This document shows, in pieces, positions 1 to 8,201 of a DNA stretch of 64,000 nt. Below the pieces are notes generated by a model. It had not been told where the DNA came from, made no database searches, and saw nothing but the letters and a program-made list of their open reading frames with translations. The stretch's first letter is position 1. Each line of letters opens with the position of its first letter. This DNA comes from Candidatus Helarchaeota archaeon (GTDB taxonomy: Archaea; Asgardarchaeota; Lokiarchaeia; Helarchaeales; HEL-GB-A): NCBI GenBank assembly GCA_013375455.1, contig JABXJT010000008.1, positions 28,997-92,996 of the forward strand, written 5' to 3'. A program made the position numbers and the translations under genes.

Positions 1-888
1 GAATGCTTGGGGCGCGTGCACGATTTTTTTCTTGAGCATTGCCAATTGCACTGAAATGTGCATGTCCTCGGCAAGTGAATCTTCGTTCCAACCACCCGTT
101 TCCTCAAGCACTGATTTACGGTAGCACACGTTTCGGCTGAAGACCCAGAGTTGGCGACCCAAGCGATTCCGGATCTCGAAATACAATGCAGATCCTACCA
201 TGTACGTGTATTCCATCGCCACGCCCTTTGTTAACCTGTTGACATTCCAGTTTCGAACATTAACAGGTCCGATTGTCACATCAACCTTTGGATCATAAAA
301 TGCTCGAACCAAATATCGCAAGGTATCTTCTTGAACTTGTGTATCTGCGTCATACACGCCGATTAAGTCGTGGGAGGCGTTTTTTAATCCGAGATTCAAA
401 GCTGCCGGTTTTCCCTTTTTGGGAAGGGGATCAGTCACGATTTTGATATTGAGGCGATCTTGGTACTTTTTACAAATTTCTTCAGTTTTATCAGTCGAAC
501 CACTTGCTACGACGACTATTTCAAGGTTCTCTTTGGGATAATCCGAATTGAGATGGGTTTCCAACGTATCGCCGATTACTTTCTCTTCATTGAGTGCGGG
601 GATGATTACGGAAATTGGGGGAGTAAAATTTTCAGACCCCTCAGGGTATTTTATTTTTCCAAAGGAGGCCAGAAAAGCAATTCCGTATTGGAGGATAAAA
701 GCAACGAAGAAAAATACTCCCAGACCAAAAAGAAAGTACCATCCATTGGTAAATACCGGTGGTGGATTTGTAAAAAGTTCGTTTGTCTTTCGAATCCAGA
801 GCGACCATTCAGGTGGAAAAATCAGATGAATCACTGCGAAAATGCCTACTAGTATTGATCCATATATTAAATATAGTATTTTACCCAT
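1..888 (-). CDS. family 2 glycosyltransferase, membrane-anchored (3' end cut by window)
   Basis: Read on the minus strand from an ATG at 888 the frame stays open to the window edge (296 codons, C-terminus missing). It has an N-terminal membrane helix (about residues 4-22), a second one at about 49-72, then a GT-A domain: PPISVIIPALNEEKVIG, VVVASGSTDKTEE, a DAD metal-binding motif in GVYDADTQVQ, and GGWNEDSLAEDMH, the ED motif of processive GT2 enzymes. The family uses a nucleotide-sugar donor to extend or transfer sugars at the membrane; the acceptor cannot be told. The ATG overlaps the stop of the upstream gene by 8 nt, so the two are probably translationally coupled. Confidence 0.85.
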   Translation of the reverse strand, partial: MGKILYLIYGSILVGIFAVIHLIFPPEWSLWIRKTNELFTNPPPVFTNGWYFLFGLGVFFFVAFILQYGIAFLASFGKIKYPEGSENFTPPISVIIPALNEEKVIGDTLETHLNSDYPKENLEIVVVASGSTDKTEEICKKYQDRLNIKIVTDPLPKKGKPAALNLGLKNASHDLIGVYDADTQVQEDTLRYLVRAFYDPKVDVTIGPVNVRNWNVNRLTKGVAMEYTYMVGSALYFEIRNRLGRQLWVFSRNVCYRKSVLEETGGWNEDSLAEDMHISVQLAMLKKKIVHAPQAF

Positions 889-1558
889 TGTTTTCACATC
901 TATTGTTTAATTTTCTATAGTATAAGGAAAAATCAATTGGAAATTGAGAGTTCCTTTTGTCCCCTCCAAAAACTAAGCGTTCCGCAGATGCGGAATTGCT
1001 ATAAAATAATTCCAAAAAGAGTGTAGGATTTAATTCAAAATTAATATTTGTTAAAAAATTCGTGAGATCTAAATTCGGAAAAGAAGTTTTGTTTAAGTTT
1101 CGTAATTTAAATTGCCGATACTTAGTGAGATCAAGAAGATTCTCTTCTTTAGCTTGTGATGATTGCTCAACACTATAATTTTCGGTGGATTTTAGAACTT
1201 CCTTGATTAAATCATTTTTAAAATCAGAATCATTTGCTAAATACTCAGTCGCTGCAAAGCGGACGATGTCATCCTTGAAAACAACCTCATCTTTCGGCTC
1301 AGATTTGAAAAATTTTTTCATTATTGTTTTCCAAGTTTTGGAAACAACGGCTCTCTGATGCTTGCGCCAGGGTGGTATGAGTAACATAATTAAAAGTGCA
1401 ATCCCTAAACCAGTGAAAAAACCGCTGCAGTCGCCGAAAAGTACAGTAGATAAATCGTAGATGAAATTTGGAAGAACAATCCCCAAAACAAAAAATGCTG
1501 GAAAGATAATGATTGAAATCACGAAAATGCTACTGGCTACTTGTGACTTTTTCGACAA
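881..1558 (-). CDS. two-TM protein of unknown function upstream of the glycosyltransferase
   Basis: 225 aa. Two hydrophobic helices (about residues 10-30 and 43-63) are followed by a basic stretch and a charged, apparently cytoplasmic domain of about 150 residues rich in Asp, Lys and Asn, with LDLTKYRQFKLRNLNKT near the middle. I do not recognise the family. Its stop overlaps the start of the glycosyltransferase by 8 nt, so it may be a partner or anchor for that enzyme (inference from coupling only). Confidence 0.6.
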   Translation of the reverse strand: MSKKSQVASSIFVISIIIFPAFFVLGIVLPNFIYDLSTVLFGDCSGFFTGLGIALLIMLLIPPWRKHQRAVVSKTWKTIMKKFFKSEPKDEVVFKDDIVRFAATEYLANDSDFKNDLIKEVLKSTENYSVEQSSQAKEENLLDLTKYRQFKLRNLNKTSFPNLDLTNFLTNINFELNPTLFLELFYSNSASAERLVFGGDKRNSQFPIDFSLYYRKLNNRCENNG

Positions 1559-1647
1559 TTTTTTTTAGATCTCCTTTAATTAGAAACGTGTTACCCTTCG
1601 TAACATAAAAAAATTTTGTTGCCAGTACAATTTTTGGACAATTTTCG

Positions 1648-2367
1648 GTGGCGATAGTGGATAAACAAAAAATCGTTTCTTATTACGAAAAAGAGGGGCA
1701 ACTGCTTAAATCTGCTGACGTAGATCGATATTACCGGGGAGCATTCAAGTATGCATCGACGCATGGATGCCGACGCGTGATACTTGAGAAATGGTTCAGG
1801 TTTGCTAAAGCTAAAGAAACGTTTTTGGATGTTGGGTGTGAATTAGGCTATTTTGTTCGAAAATTGACCGAACAAGGTCTGGATGCGACTGGCGTTGATA
1901 TATCTCCTACTAAAATTCGCAAAGCCAAACTTATCGCTCAAAAACTCGGTTTCAAATGTCATTTTTTTGAGATGGATGCGGAAAATCTCGAATTTGAAAA
2001 TAACTCGTTTGATTGGGTTTTATGCTCAGAAACACTCGAACATGTCTTGAATGACCGGAAGGCTGTCTTGGAACTCATTCGTGTGGCGAAGCGATACGTT
2101 ATCATTACAGTGCCACTGAAATCCATATTCTGGCGATTTCTAAATAATTTTTCAGATATTTACGGATTTGATTCTCTTGGGGCGGGGCATTTTCGTGAAT
2201 ATACCACTCTATCGCTCAAAAAGCTGCTTCCAGAGAACGCACGGATTAAAGCAATAAAGAAAGGAGGCTATTTTGTTTCGTTTTTAGATAGATTTCTCCC
2301 TGATCTCTCGATATTTAAGGCAATTTTGTGCGTGTTAATAAAAAAAGAAAGGAGAGCAACTATCTAA
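1648..2367 (+). CDS. class I SAM-dependent methyltransferase
   Basis: 239 aa, GTG start. Rossmann-type methyltransferase of the Methyltransf_11 kind: motif I FLDVGCELGYF at about residues 58-68, the acidic end of strand 2 in TGVDISPTKIRKAK, DAENLEFENNSFDWVLCSETLEHV as the motif II-III region, and a later RVAKRYVIITVP segment. Such proteins methylate small molecules, lipids or sugars; the substrate cannot be deduced. It is divergent from the glycosyltransferase pair and convergent with the zinc-ribbon gene that ends 8 nt away. Beyond motif I the C-terminal 80 residues are not diagnostic. Confidence 0.82.
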   Translation: MAIVDKQKIVSYYEKEGQLLKSADVDRYYRGAFKYASTHGCRRVILEKWFRFAKAKETFLDVGCELGYFVRKLTEQGLDATGVDISPTKIRKAKLIAQKLGFKCHFFEMDAENLEFENNSFDWVLCSETLEHVLNDRKAVLELIRVAKRYVIITVPLKSIFWRFLNNFSDIYGFDSLGAGHFREYTTLSLKKLLPENARIKAIKKGGYFVSFLDRFLPDLSIFKAILCVLIKKERRATI

Positions 2368-2374
2368 GCTATAG

Positions 2375-2980
2375 TTACAATTCATCATAATTGTCGTCTA
2401 AAGCCATCCCACAACTGGTGCAGAACAGCGCACCGGGCTTGAGCTTTTCGCCACAATCTGGACAAAAGGTTTTATTAGGTTGTGTTTGATCAGGAGGTGG
2501 GGTGAAGGCGTCAGGTGGGGGCGGCGGATATGCAGGGGCAGCCCCGGGGCTAATTGAAGCAGGAGGAGGGGGTGGGGGTGGATAGTTTCCTGCTGGTGGG
2601 GCAAAAGTAACTGGTGCCATTGCACCTATAGGATTATTATGAATTGATTCGATCGCTGGGTAGATCGTATCAAGAACGTGCCTTCTCGCGTCGCGCATTC
2701 CATGGGTAGGGCACTCCATGAAAAGGATTATCCAGCGCCCTTCACGTCCTATTTTAGCCGGCTCGCAACGTTGACCACAGACAGCACAGCGATACATGTT
2801 TTCAGCAACAGGACCTATCCACTGATCCCGGGATTCTACAGGGAGTCGGATCGCCTTCTTTGTGTGATCATTCGGACAGATAGCCTTCAAAATTGCAATA
2901 TAACCTTTCACTTTGAGATAAAAAACCACCCTCGGTTGCCCACACCGCCCGCATTGCAAGAAATTGGTTCCATATGCCAT
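2375..2980 (-). CDS. multi-zinc-finger protein with proline-rich linker
   Basis: 201 aa. Two related zinc knuckles come first, each a CxxC plus a CPxxH half: C10/C13 with C35-P-x-x-H39, then CAVC at about 65-68 with CPTHG near 90. A proline/alanine-rich low-complexity linker (about 120-165, runs of 6-8 prolines) leads to a C-terminal four-Cys zinc ribbon (FCPDCG ... FCTSCG). No catalytic motif is visible. Zinc-ribbon plus proline linker proteins are typically adaptors; the role here is unknown. The gene is convergent with the methyltransferase. Confidence 0.7.
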   Translation of the reverse strand: MAYGTNFLQCGRCGQPRVVFYLKVKGYIAILKAICPNDHTKKAIRLPVESRDQWIGPVAENMYRCAVCGQRCEPAKIGREGRWIILFMECPTHGMRDARRHVLDTIYPAIESIHNNPIGAMAPVTFAPPAGNYPPPPPPPASISPGAAPAYPPPPPDAFTPPPDQTQPNKTFCPDCGEKLKPGALFCTSCGMALDDNYDEL

Positions 2981-3130
2981 GTAACCATCTCAAATGATAT
3001 TAAATGAGATTAAAAACTATACCTTAATAAAATGAAGGGAATTTTATTATTTATAGTTTATTAATTTGAGAATTGACCGTTACCTTTTTGTTGGAATTAG
3101 CTCTCTGTTATACAGGAGAGGAATTTCACT

Positions 3131-3934
3131 ATGTTGGAGCGATGCCCTTATTATGAAGTATGCGATGCTGAAACACGGCAGATGCGTGGAGATGGTGAAC
3201 ATTATTGTCTTGGAAGCCTCAATTGGGAGTTCTGCCAGCAATTCAAATATTTATCGCGGGAAGGGGATGCTCTCAGAGCATATAGTCGGGATGAAGCAAT
3301 TAAGCAGATGACTAGTAATATTGTAAACGATTTGGAAGTCGAATTAGAATCAACGCTAAAAATTTGTTTAATAGCGCACCAAGGAGAAGTCCTGTTTCGA
3401 AGCCGTCAATGGTCCGAAGCTGATCTACTAGTGGCTCAAAATTTTGTGCGTTATAAAATAGATTCAATTAATTATGGAGATTCCCTTCGATTACAAAATG
3501 AACAAAATTTTTTATTTTTAAAAATTCATCAGCAAGTCATGTTGATATGTTTTACAAAACTCGATTTGGATGGTTTAATTGACGTGATTAAAAAAAATCT
3601 CTCGCAATACCATGCAAATTTAGAAACGTACCTCGATAGCCACCCTCTATCTCATAAAATAGAACCGCCTGAAGAGAACGTCGTCTTGACACTTTTCGAT
3701 GATTTACAAAAGAAACTGGAAGCTATTAACCCAAAAGTGATCATTAAGGATTTGAACACGATTCAAGAGAAAATTTCAACTTTTTTCTCGTGGAATAAAA
3801 TATTTTATGAAATATCCATCTTAATCGAGCGATTAGAACAGTATCCCGTTCAAGCTGAGTTGAATAAAAAGGAAAGAGAAAAAATTTTAATAAAAATCAG
3901 AGAATGGGAAAAAGGTATCAGACTGATTGATTAA
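3131..3934 (+). CDS. N-terminal Cys-cluster protein, possible roadblock/longin-like domain
   Basis: 267 aa. Four cysteines in the first 35 residues (C5, C11, C26, C35) could bind zinc or an Fe-S cluster. Residues of about 60-155 alternate helix and strand (LESTLKICLIAHQGEVLFRS ... NFLFLKIHQQVMLICFT) in the way of roadblock/LC7 or longin-like modules that are abundant in Asgard genomes; this assignment is from pattern only. The last 100 residues are predicted helical and probably coiled. A TATA-like AT-rich stretch lies at about 3045-3060 and an AGGAG-like site precedes the ATG. The gene stands alone. Confidence 0.6.
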   Translation: MLERCPYYEVCDAETRQMRGDGEHYCLGSLNWEFCQQFKYLSREGDALRAYSRDEAIKQMTSNIVNDLEVELESTLKICLIAHQGEVLFRSRQWSEADLLVAQNFVRYKIDSINYGDSLRLQNEQNFLFLKIHQQVMLICFTKLDLDGLIDVIKKNLSQYHANLETYLDSHPLSHKIEPPEENVVLTLFDDLQKKLEAINPKVIIKDLNTIQEKISTFFSWNKIFYEISILIERLEQYPVQAELNKKEREKILIKIREWEKGIRLID

Positions 3935-3983
3935 GATTAACCTTTATTTCTCTCAAAATAGAAGAAAAAAGAATTAAGATTGA

Positions 3984-4217
3984 TTATTTCAAATCCTCTG
4001 GTTTTATAGTTTTTCTTTTGATTTCTCCTTTCTTTTGCCCCTTCGAGAATTTTGGCAATTTCTCAATCATCTTATCTAATTCAGATCCAACAGCATCATT
4101 CAGCATCTCTATGATTTTTGGTTTCGCATCACCGCTTACTCGAACGGCCTTTTCCTTGAAATGAGCCCAAACCTTCGTCGGTCTCACAAACTCCTGTGGT
4201 ATTTTTCTTACCTCCAA
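3984..4217 (-). CDS. divergent archaeal histone-fold protein
   Basis: 77 aa. The segment VRVSGDAKPKIIEMLNDA, then about 20 residues, then RKTIKPEDLK matches the archaeal/eukaryotic histone pattern: RVS-DA opening alpha2, a long amphipathic helix, and R-K-T-I-x-x-E-D-L/I opening the last helix. Compared with HMf-type histones the N-terminal helix is poorly conserved, a Lys/Gly-rich insert (SKGQKKGEIK) precedes the RKTI motif, and the protein ends right after it, so alpha3 is short or absent. It probably binds DNA as a dimer with itself or another histone (family knowledge). A TATA-like box lies about 55 nt upstream of the ATG. Confidence 0.65.
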   Translation of the reverse strand: MEVRKIPQEFVRPTKVWAHFKEKAVRVSGDAKPKIIEMLNDAVGSELDKMIEKLPKFSKGQKKGEIKRKTIKPEDLK

Positions 4218-4269
4218 ATCATGAAATTCGGGATTTTGGAATTGTTTGATTTCGAATTACCTGATTTCA

Positions 4270-4278
4270 TTTATAAGC
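4270..4278 (-). promoter_or_regulatory. TATA-like promoter element of the histone-fold gene
   Basis: On the minus strand the sequence CTTATAAAT lies 53-61 nt upstream of the ATG at 4217, which leaves room for a transcription start 25-27 nt downstream and a short leader. Assigned from sequence and spacing only. Confidence 0.4.
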
Positions 4279-4399
4279 TTATTGAACCAGTTTGTTAGGT
4301 GAAAGTTTTGGAAAAACAGTAATTTTTGAAAAGATTGATGATAAAAAAGCATGAAAGGGAACTGTGGAGAGAAAATTGAGAAAATTTCTAATTTTATTT

Positions 4400-5005
4400 T
4401 TAATACTTAACTATGATTTCTTGCAATGCTGAAATGTAACGATTGATTTCGGATTTGATTCTTTTTAAATCGGTTTGAGCTTGAGGCGCCATTTGAAGCA
4501 TTTCATCAATATCATAGATCTTCAATTGGGCTTTCTCTATTTCCATTTTACAGATAAAAGTGACCATTTCAGCGGAATCTTTGATGAGTACCTTCCAAAT
4601 ATCGTCAGATACCTTTGATTTTCTCTTTCCTAACCCTAGGCGGTATATGGTGCTACCATCTTCCTCAGAGGTCTGTTTTTTGAGGTAATCCATTGCGACG
4701 AGAGCTTCGAGATAGCCATTTTCCAAATTTCTTTCACGATTCGTTCTTTCAACTACCCGATCTAGCGTGGCATTTCCTAACTTCATGACAGCAAGAACAG
4801 ATTTGCGGAGTTCCTCGGGGAGCTCGAGCAGGTCCGTAACGTGGGGAAGGGAAGCCAATTTCTTTTTTGGTTTCTCTTTTTTTAAAAGCACGTTCTCAAT
4901 CAAATTCTTTATGTTATTGATGCTATCTTGAACGATTTTGAAATTGTCCTCAATGTTTTTGAATTCTTTCAGTAGAGATTTAGTTTGATCGCTTCCACCT
5001 TCCAT
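4400..5005 (-). CDS. coiled-coil plus winged-helix protein
   Basis: About 201 aa from the ATG at 5005, which sits 6 nt after a strong GAGGTG site; a GTG at 5014 overlaps that site and is less likely. Residues 1-45 form a heptad-like coiled coil, then a basic linker (KKEKPKKK). About 55-125 look like a winged helix (TDLLELPEELRKSVLAVMKL, ATLDRVVERTNRERNLENGYLEALVAMDYL, then a wing SEEDGSTIYRLG). The last 75 residues are helical again. It follows the acyl-CoA synthetase alpha subunit with about 14 nt between them, so they share an operon. It may regulate that gene or scaffold its product; neither is proven. Confidence 0.6.
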   Translation of the reverse strand: MEGGSDQTKSLLKEFKNIEDNFKIVQDSINNIKNLIENVLLKKEKPKKKLASLPHVTDLLELPEELRKSVLAVMKLGNATLDRVVERTNRERNLENGYLEALVAMDYLKKQTSEEDGSTIYRLGLGKRKSKVSDDIWKVLIKDSAEMVTFICKMEIEKAQLKIYDIDEMLQMAPQAQTDLKRIKSEINRYISALQEIIVKY

Positions 5006-5019
5006 GTTATTCACCTCTT

Positions 5020-6501
5020 TTATAGCAAACCTCTGTTCTTAAGAAAATGTCCTCTATGGACTAAAGATTTTATCGCTTTTACGGCACGATCGGGAAAGCT
5101 CACTTCAGGTATTCCAGCATCATCCAAAAGGTAGGAACTCATTCGGCTTTCCAAACCCAGCCAACAAGCTGCTATGGGCTTGGGATTATCGCCTGCCTGA
5201 TTTTCTTTCATCACGTCGATGACGATCTTCGCCGTCTGCAGTGGTTCGACCATAGCGGTTGGGCAGAGAATAGCGATAATCGCGTCATTATTTTTATCTT
5301 CAACCAGGAGATTAAGGGCCGTCTCATAGCGATCGGCGAGGGCATCGCCCAAAATATCCACGGGATTTCGGCGGCTCCACGCCGCAGGCATTTCTGCATT
5401 CAACGCATCGAGGGTCTTCTTTTCTAGGGTTGCAATGGTCAAGCCTTGCGTGAAAATGTCGTCTGCACACATCACGCCAGGTCCGCCAGCGTTGGTTAAA
5501 ATAGCAATGCGGTCGCCCTTAGCGGGAGGTTGATACCCAAGAGCCTTAGCACAATAGAAAAGCTCGTTCATACTCGTGGCACGATAGACGCCGTACTGGG
5601 CGAATAAAGCGTCGTAGATAGTATCACTCCCTGCAATGCTACCCGTGTGGGAAGAGGCGGCTGCCGCGCCAGCCTCAGTGCGCCCTGCCTTTGCTACAAC
5701 AATAGGTTTTTGTACGATTACTTCTTCGATGACTCTACGAAACTTCTGCCCATCTTTAACGGATTCAATGTACAGCGCGATGACCTTCGTGCGGGGGTCG
5801 TCGGCGAAGTAGAGCATCAGATCCGCGTCGTCGATGTCGGATTTGTTTCCAATGCTCGTGAAATTGCAAAATCCGATTCGTTCGTCGAAGGAGTAGTTGA
5901 TCACCGCGGTACAAAGGGCTCCTGATTGGGATATAAAGGAAATTGGACCCCTGGGGGGCATCAAATCAGAGAAAGATGCATTGAGGTGGTTATAGGTGCG
6001 AATGATGCCTAGACAGTTTGGACCAATGATACGCATGTTATTTTTTCTGGCAATTTCGAGCACATCCTTCTCTAGCTGCTTGCCAGCCGCATCATACTCT
6101 GAAAAGCCGGCAGTTATTATGACAACGGATTTGACCCCTTTCTTAGCGAGATCCTCCATCACGCTGGAGACGAATTTTGAGGGAACCGCTATGATTGCAT
6201 TTTCAAAAGCGTCAGGGATTTCCTCAATTGATTTGTAGGCGGGCAATCCCCCGATGGTATCGCCCGGTTTGACGCGGACATTAACAGGGTAAATAGTACC
6301 ATCGAATCCCTTTATCGCATCTCCTTTTGCAAAAAGCCCAGCCTTCCCGACCCCAGCTTTCTTGACACTTCCTTGTGTTAAATTCGTAATGATGGCATTT
6401 CCTACCTTACCCTTCGTATTAGATGCACCGATGACTGCAATACCGCCTGAAGGCTCAAAAAAATTTCGAATTTCTTCAACGATCTTGTCTGATTTGGACA
6501 T
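5020..6501 (-). CDS. acyl-CoA synthetase (ADP-forming), alpha subunit type
   Basis: 493 aa, close to the usual length of archaeal ACD alpha subunits. It starts with a CoA-binding Rossmann domain (GIAVIGASNTKGKVGNAI, about residues 19-36), followed by VVIITAGFSE, GPNCLGI and ISQSGAL, the succinyl-CoA-ligase-type flavodoxin-like domain, and SHTGS with the His that is phosphorylated during catalysis. The family converts acyl-CoA, ADP and Pi to acid, CoA and ATP, giving substrate-level phosphorylation in peptide- or sugar-fermenting archaea. The ATP-grasp beta subunit is not in this window. A TATA-like box lies at 6561-6570. Confidence 0.88.
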   Translation of the reverse strand: MSKSDKIVEEIRNFFEPSGGIAVIGASNTKGKVGNAIITNLTQGSVKKAGVGKAGLFAKGDAIKGFDGTIYPVNVRVKPGDTIGGLPAYKSIEEIPDAFENAIIAVPSKFVSSVMEDLAKKGVKSVVIITAGFSEYDAAGKQLEKDVLEIARKNNMRIIGPNCLGIIRTYNHLNASFSDLMPPRGPISFISQSGALCTAVINYSFDERIGFCNFTSIGNKSDIDDADLMLYFADDPRTKVIALYIESVKDGQKFRRVIEEVIVQKPIVVAKAGRTEAGAAAASSHTGSIAGSDTIYDALFAQYGVYRATSMNELFYCAKALGYQPPAKGDRIAILTNAGGPGVMCADDIFTQGLTIATLEKKTLDALNAEMPAAWSRRNPVDILGDALADRYETALNLLVEDKNNDAIIAILCPTAMVEPLQTAKIVIDVMKENQAGDNPKPIAACWLGLESRMSSYLLDDAGIPEVSFPDRAVKAIKSLVHRGHFLKNRGLL

Positions 6502-6560
6502 TTTCTTGTCTTACTTCCTGCTTTTATTAGGATAGTGATAGAAAAATTATATGATCCTGA

Positions 6561-6570
6561 ATTTATAAAA
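6561..6570 (-). promoter_or_regulatory. TATA-like element of the acyl-CoA synthetase operon
   Basis: Minus-strand TTTTATAAAT lies 60-69 nt upstream of the ATG at 6501 in an AT-rich stretch. A start about 26 nt downstream would give a leader of roughly 35 nt. Sequence and spacing only. Confidence 0.4.
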
Positions 6571-6801
6571 ATCATTACTATTTAGTGGGGAATTTAGGAT
6601 GAACAATATTTCGACCCACTAATCCATTCCGGCTGGTCGGACGAGAAGGATTTTGAAATATTGGGATGAGAAAAGGTACAAAAGCCTTTGGGATGCATAG
6701 AATTAATATACGACCTTAGAATTTAGCGGCTCCTTCTATCAAAGCTTTAAAGAAGAATGGTTAGCTAGAATCTTCTCATTCAAATGAAAGTCTTGAAAAC
6801 G

Positions 6802-6939
6802 TTAGTATCGATTAGTTTCATATAATTCATCTCGTGATATCCTTATCGGAGCTCCTAATGATATTCCCTCATCAAGGTCCAGTAAAGCATCTTTATTTAT
6901 TCCCTCATCATGATTGAACTTAATTTTAGATTTGTTCAT
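6802..6939 (-). CDS. possible 45-aa small protein
   Basis: A short minus-strand ORF of 45 codons: an acidic middle (HDEGINKDALLDLDEG) followed by ISLGAPIRISRDELYETNRY. The composition is protein-like and faintly resembles short antitoxin-type proteins, but I cannot place it in a family and no good ribosome binding site precedes the ATG. It could also be the surviving end of a longer gene. Confidence 0.3.
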   Translation of the reverse strand: MNKSKIKFNHDEGINKDALLDLDEGISLGAPIRISRDELYETNRY

Positions 6940-6950
6940 ATCATAAATTA

Positions 6951-6975
6951 GTTAATTTTTACATAAAAAATTAAC
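6951..6975. repeat. 10-bp perfect inverted repeat, AT-rich
   Basis: GTTAATTTTT at 6951-6960 and AAAAATTAAC at 6966-6975 are perfect reverse complements around a 5-nt loop. It lies 12 nt upstream of the small ORF (minus strand), so it could be an operator for it or a terminator-like hairpin. Confidence 0.45.
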
Positions 6976-7073
6976 TTTATCTCAACGAGATTTTATTCTC
7001 GATATTGCTGAGGGATCTGATAATGAAAAAAAGGGAAATGAAAAAAAGGGAAATTCTTAGAGATTTCCACTTC

Positions 7074-7826
7074 TCATTCGATTAAATGCCCATAAATCTG
7101 CTTGATTACCTTCGTGAATTTATGGTCTGGATGATTAACAATAAATACTTCTTTAGATTCTTGATCAGCCAAATCTTCGGAAAACATTATCACGCCTGCA
7201 ACAGGTACGTGAAAGGTCTTTGACAGTTTCTTCGCGACATCCTTTGGCTTGTATTTTGAGAGTAATTTATTAAGGATTAAGAAAATCTTGGGGATTTCAA
7301 ACTTTTTCGAGATTTCTAAAGTGACGGCAGTTCCCAAGTAATCCTGCTGATCGCTTCTGAGAATTACAAAGAGCACATCAGATAAGGCAATGGATAGAAA
7401 TGTCTCCTCGTTCAGGCCTGGATGCGTATCGATGAAGAGGTAATCCAAGTTCATCGATCCTGATATTTCGCTGAAACCTTCCGACATCATGGTTACTTCG
7501 TAACCCTCTCGCAAAACTTTCGTGATTTCATTGGCATCTAACGCCGCAGGAAAGACGAACAGCTTGCCATCCGTGACTTTCAAACTTTTCGAGACATCAA
7601 CTGCTACTGAGTCAATTTCGCACTTTTTGAACAAAAAATCGTTTAATGTATATTTCAGTTTTTTATTTCCCAAACCAAATATGACATGCACGCCCGGGGA
7701 CTGAATGTCTGTATCGATTACACCTACTCTTGCACCCTGCATTGCGCAGTAGGTGGCAAGGTTTGCCGTGATATTCGATTTACCGGTCCCCCCTCTAAAG
7801 GAATGTACAGAAATCGTTTTTCCCAT
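7074..7826 (-). CDS. MinD/ParA-family ATPase
   Basis: 250 aa. The deviant Walker A motif is FRGGTGKSN at residues 10-18, with Arg where classic MinD/ParA proteins have the signature Lys. VGVIDTDIQSPG is the switch I region and YLFIDTHPGLNEET the Walker B/switch II region. Family members cycle between ATP-bound dimers and monomers to position cargo or membrane complexes. The ATG follows a GAGGTGA site. It ends an operon with a TPR protein and a 109-aa protein, so its partners are probably those two rather than cell-division proteins. The AIxLSDVLFVILRSDQQD region is typical of archaeal MinD-like proteins. Confidence 0.88.
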   Translation of the reverse strand: MGKTISVHSFRGGTGKSNITANLATYCAMQGARVGVIDTDIQSPGVHVIFGLGNKKLKYTLNDFLFKKCEIDSVAVDVSKSLKVTDGKLFVFPAALDANEITKVLREGYEVTMMSEGFSEISGSMNLDYLFIDTHPGLNEETFLSIALSDVLFVILRSDQQDYLGTAVTLEISKKFEIPKIFLILNKLLSKYKPKDVAKKLSKTFHVPVAGVIMFSEDLADQESKEVFIVNHPDHKFTKVIKQIYGHLIE

Positions 7827-7850
7827 TATTATTCACCTCAATCAATTTTC

Positions 7851-8180
7851 CTATTTCGTGTCTTTCTCTTTGAATATGGCATTTTTGAGATTCAATTTGT
7901 GAAAACCAACTAATTTCTTTATTGGTTCAATATATTTTTGATAATCTTGATAATCTTCCCGTAAAATAGATACGACTAAATTATCATAACTGTCGAGAGC
8001 AGATGTGTGAAAGAGATTCTTCCATTTTTCCGCGTTTCCTTTGAAAGCTTGGTGGATCTCTCCCGTTCTTACCTTCTTTACTTGCTCAGCAATTCTCTTA
8101 TAATAATCAGATTGCTCGATTTCATCTATGGTATTTTTCACTTCTTTCTTATCCAAATTTATTTCAAACTTGTCTGGCAT
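7851..8180 (-). CDS. 109-aa hypothetical protein in the TPR-MinD operon
   Basis: Charged, helical protein with no membrane segment and no motif that I recognise. About residues 14-60 (KNTIDEIEQSDYYKRIAEQV onward) look amphipathic. The ATG follows a GGTGAG site. It lies 24 nt upstream of the MinD-like gene and 21 nt downstream of the TPR gene, so all three are probably cotranscribed and the protein may bridge the other two (inference). Confidence 0.6.
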   Translation of the reverse strand: MPDKFEINLDKKEVKNTIDEIEQSDYYKRIAEQVKKVRTGEIHQAFKGNAEKWKNLFHTSALDSYDNLVVSILREDYQDYQKYIEPIKKLVGFHKLNLKNAIFKEKDTK

Positions 8181-8201
8181 CAGCTCACCTACTTTAAGCT
8201 T

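Larger units (their letters stand above)
6502..7073. other. 570-nt intergenic region with a 45-codon ORF and two hairpins
   Basis: Between the acyl-CoA synthetase and the MinD operon. It holds a TATA-like box for the left operon, a short minus-strand ORF at 6802-6939, a perfect 10-bp AT-rich inverted repeat at 6951-6975 just upstream of that ORF, and a smaller CGAGA/TCTCG hairpin at 6986-7001. Nothing else is supported. Confidence 0.5.

Noticed and set aside
460..852. Plus-strand ORFs of 130 and 93 codons
   Set aside because: They lie antisense to the clear glycosyltransferase on the minus strand, which has catalytic motifs and stays open over the full stretch.
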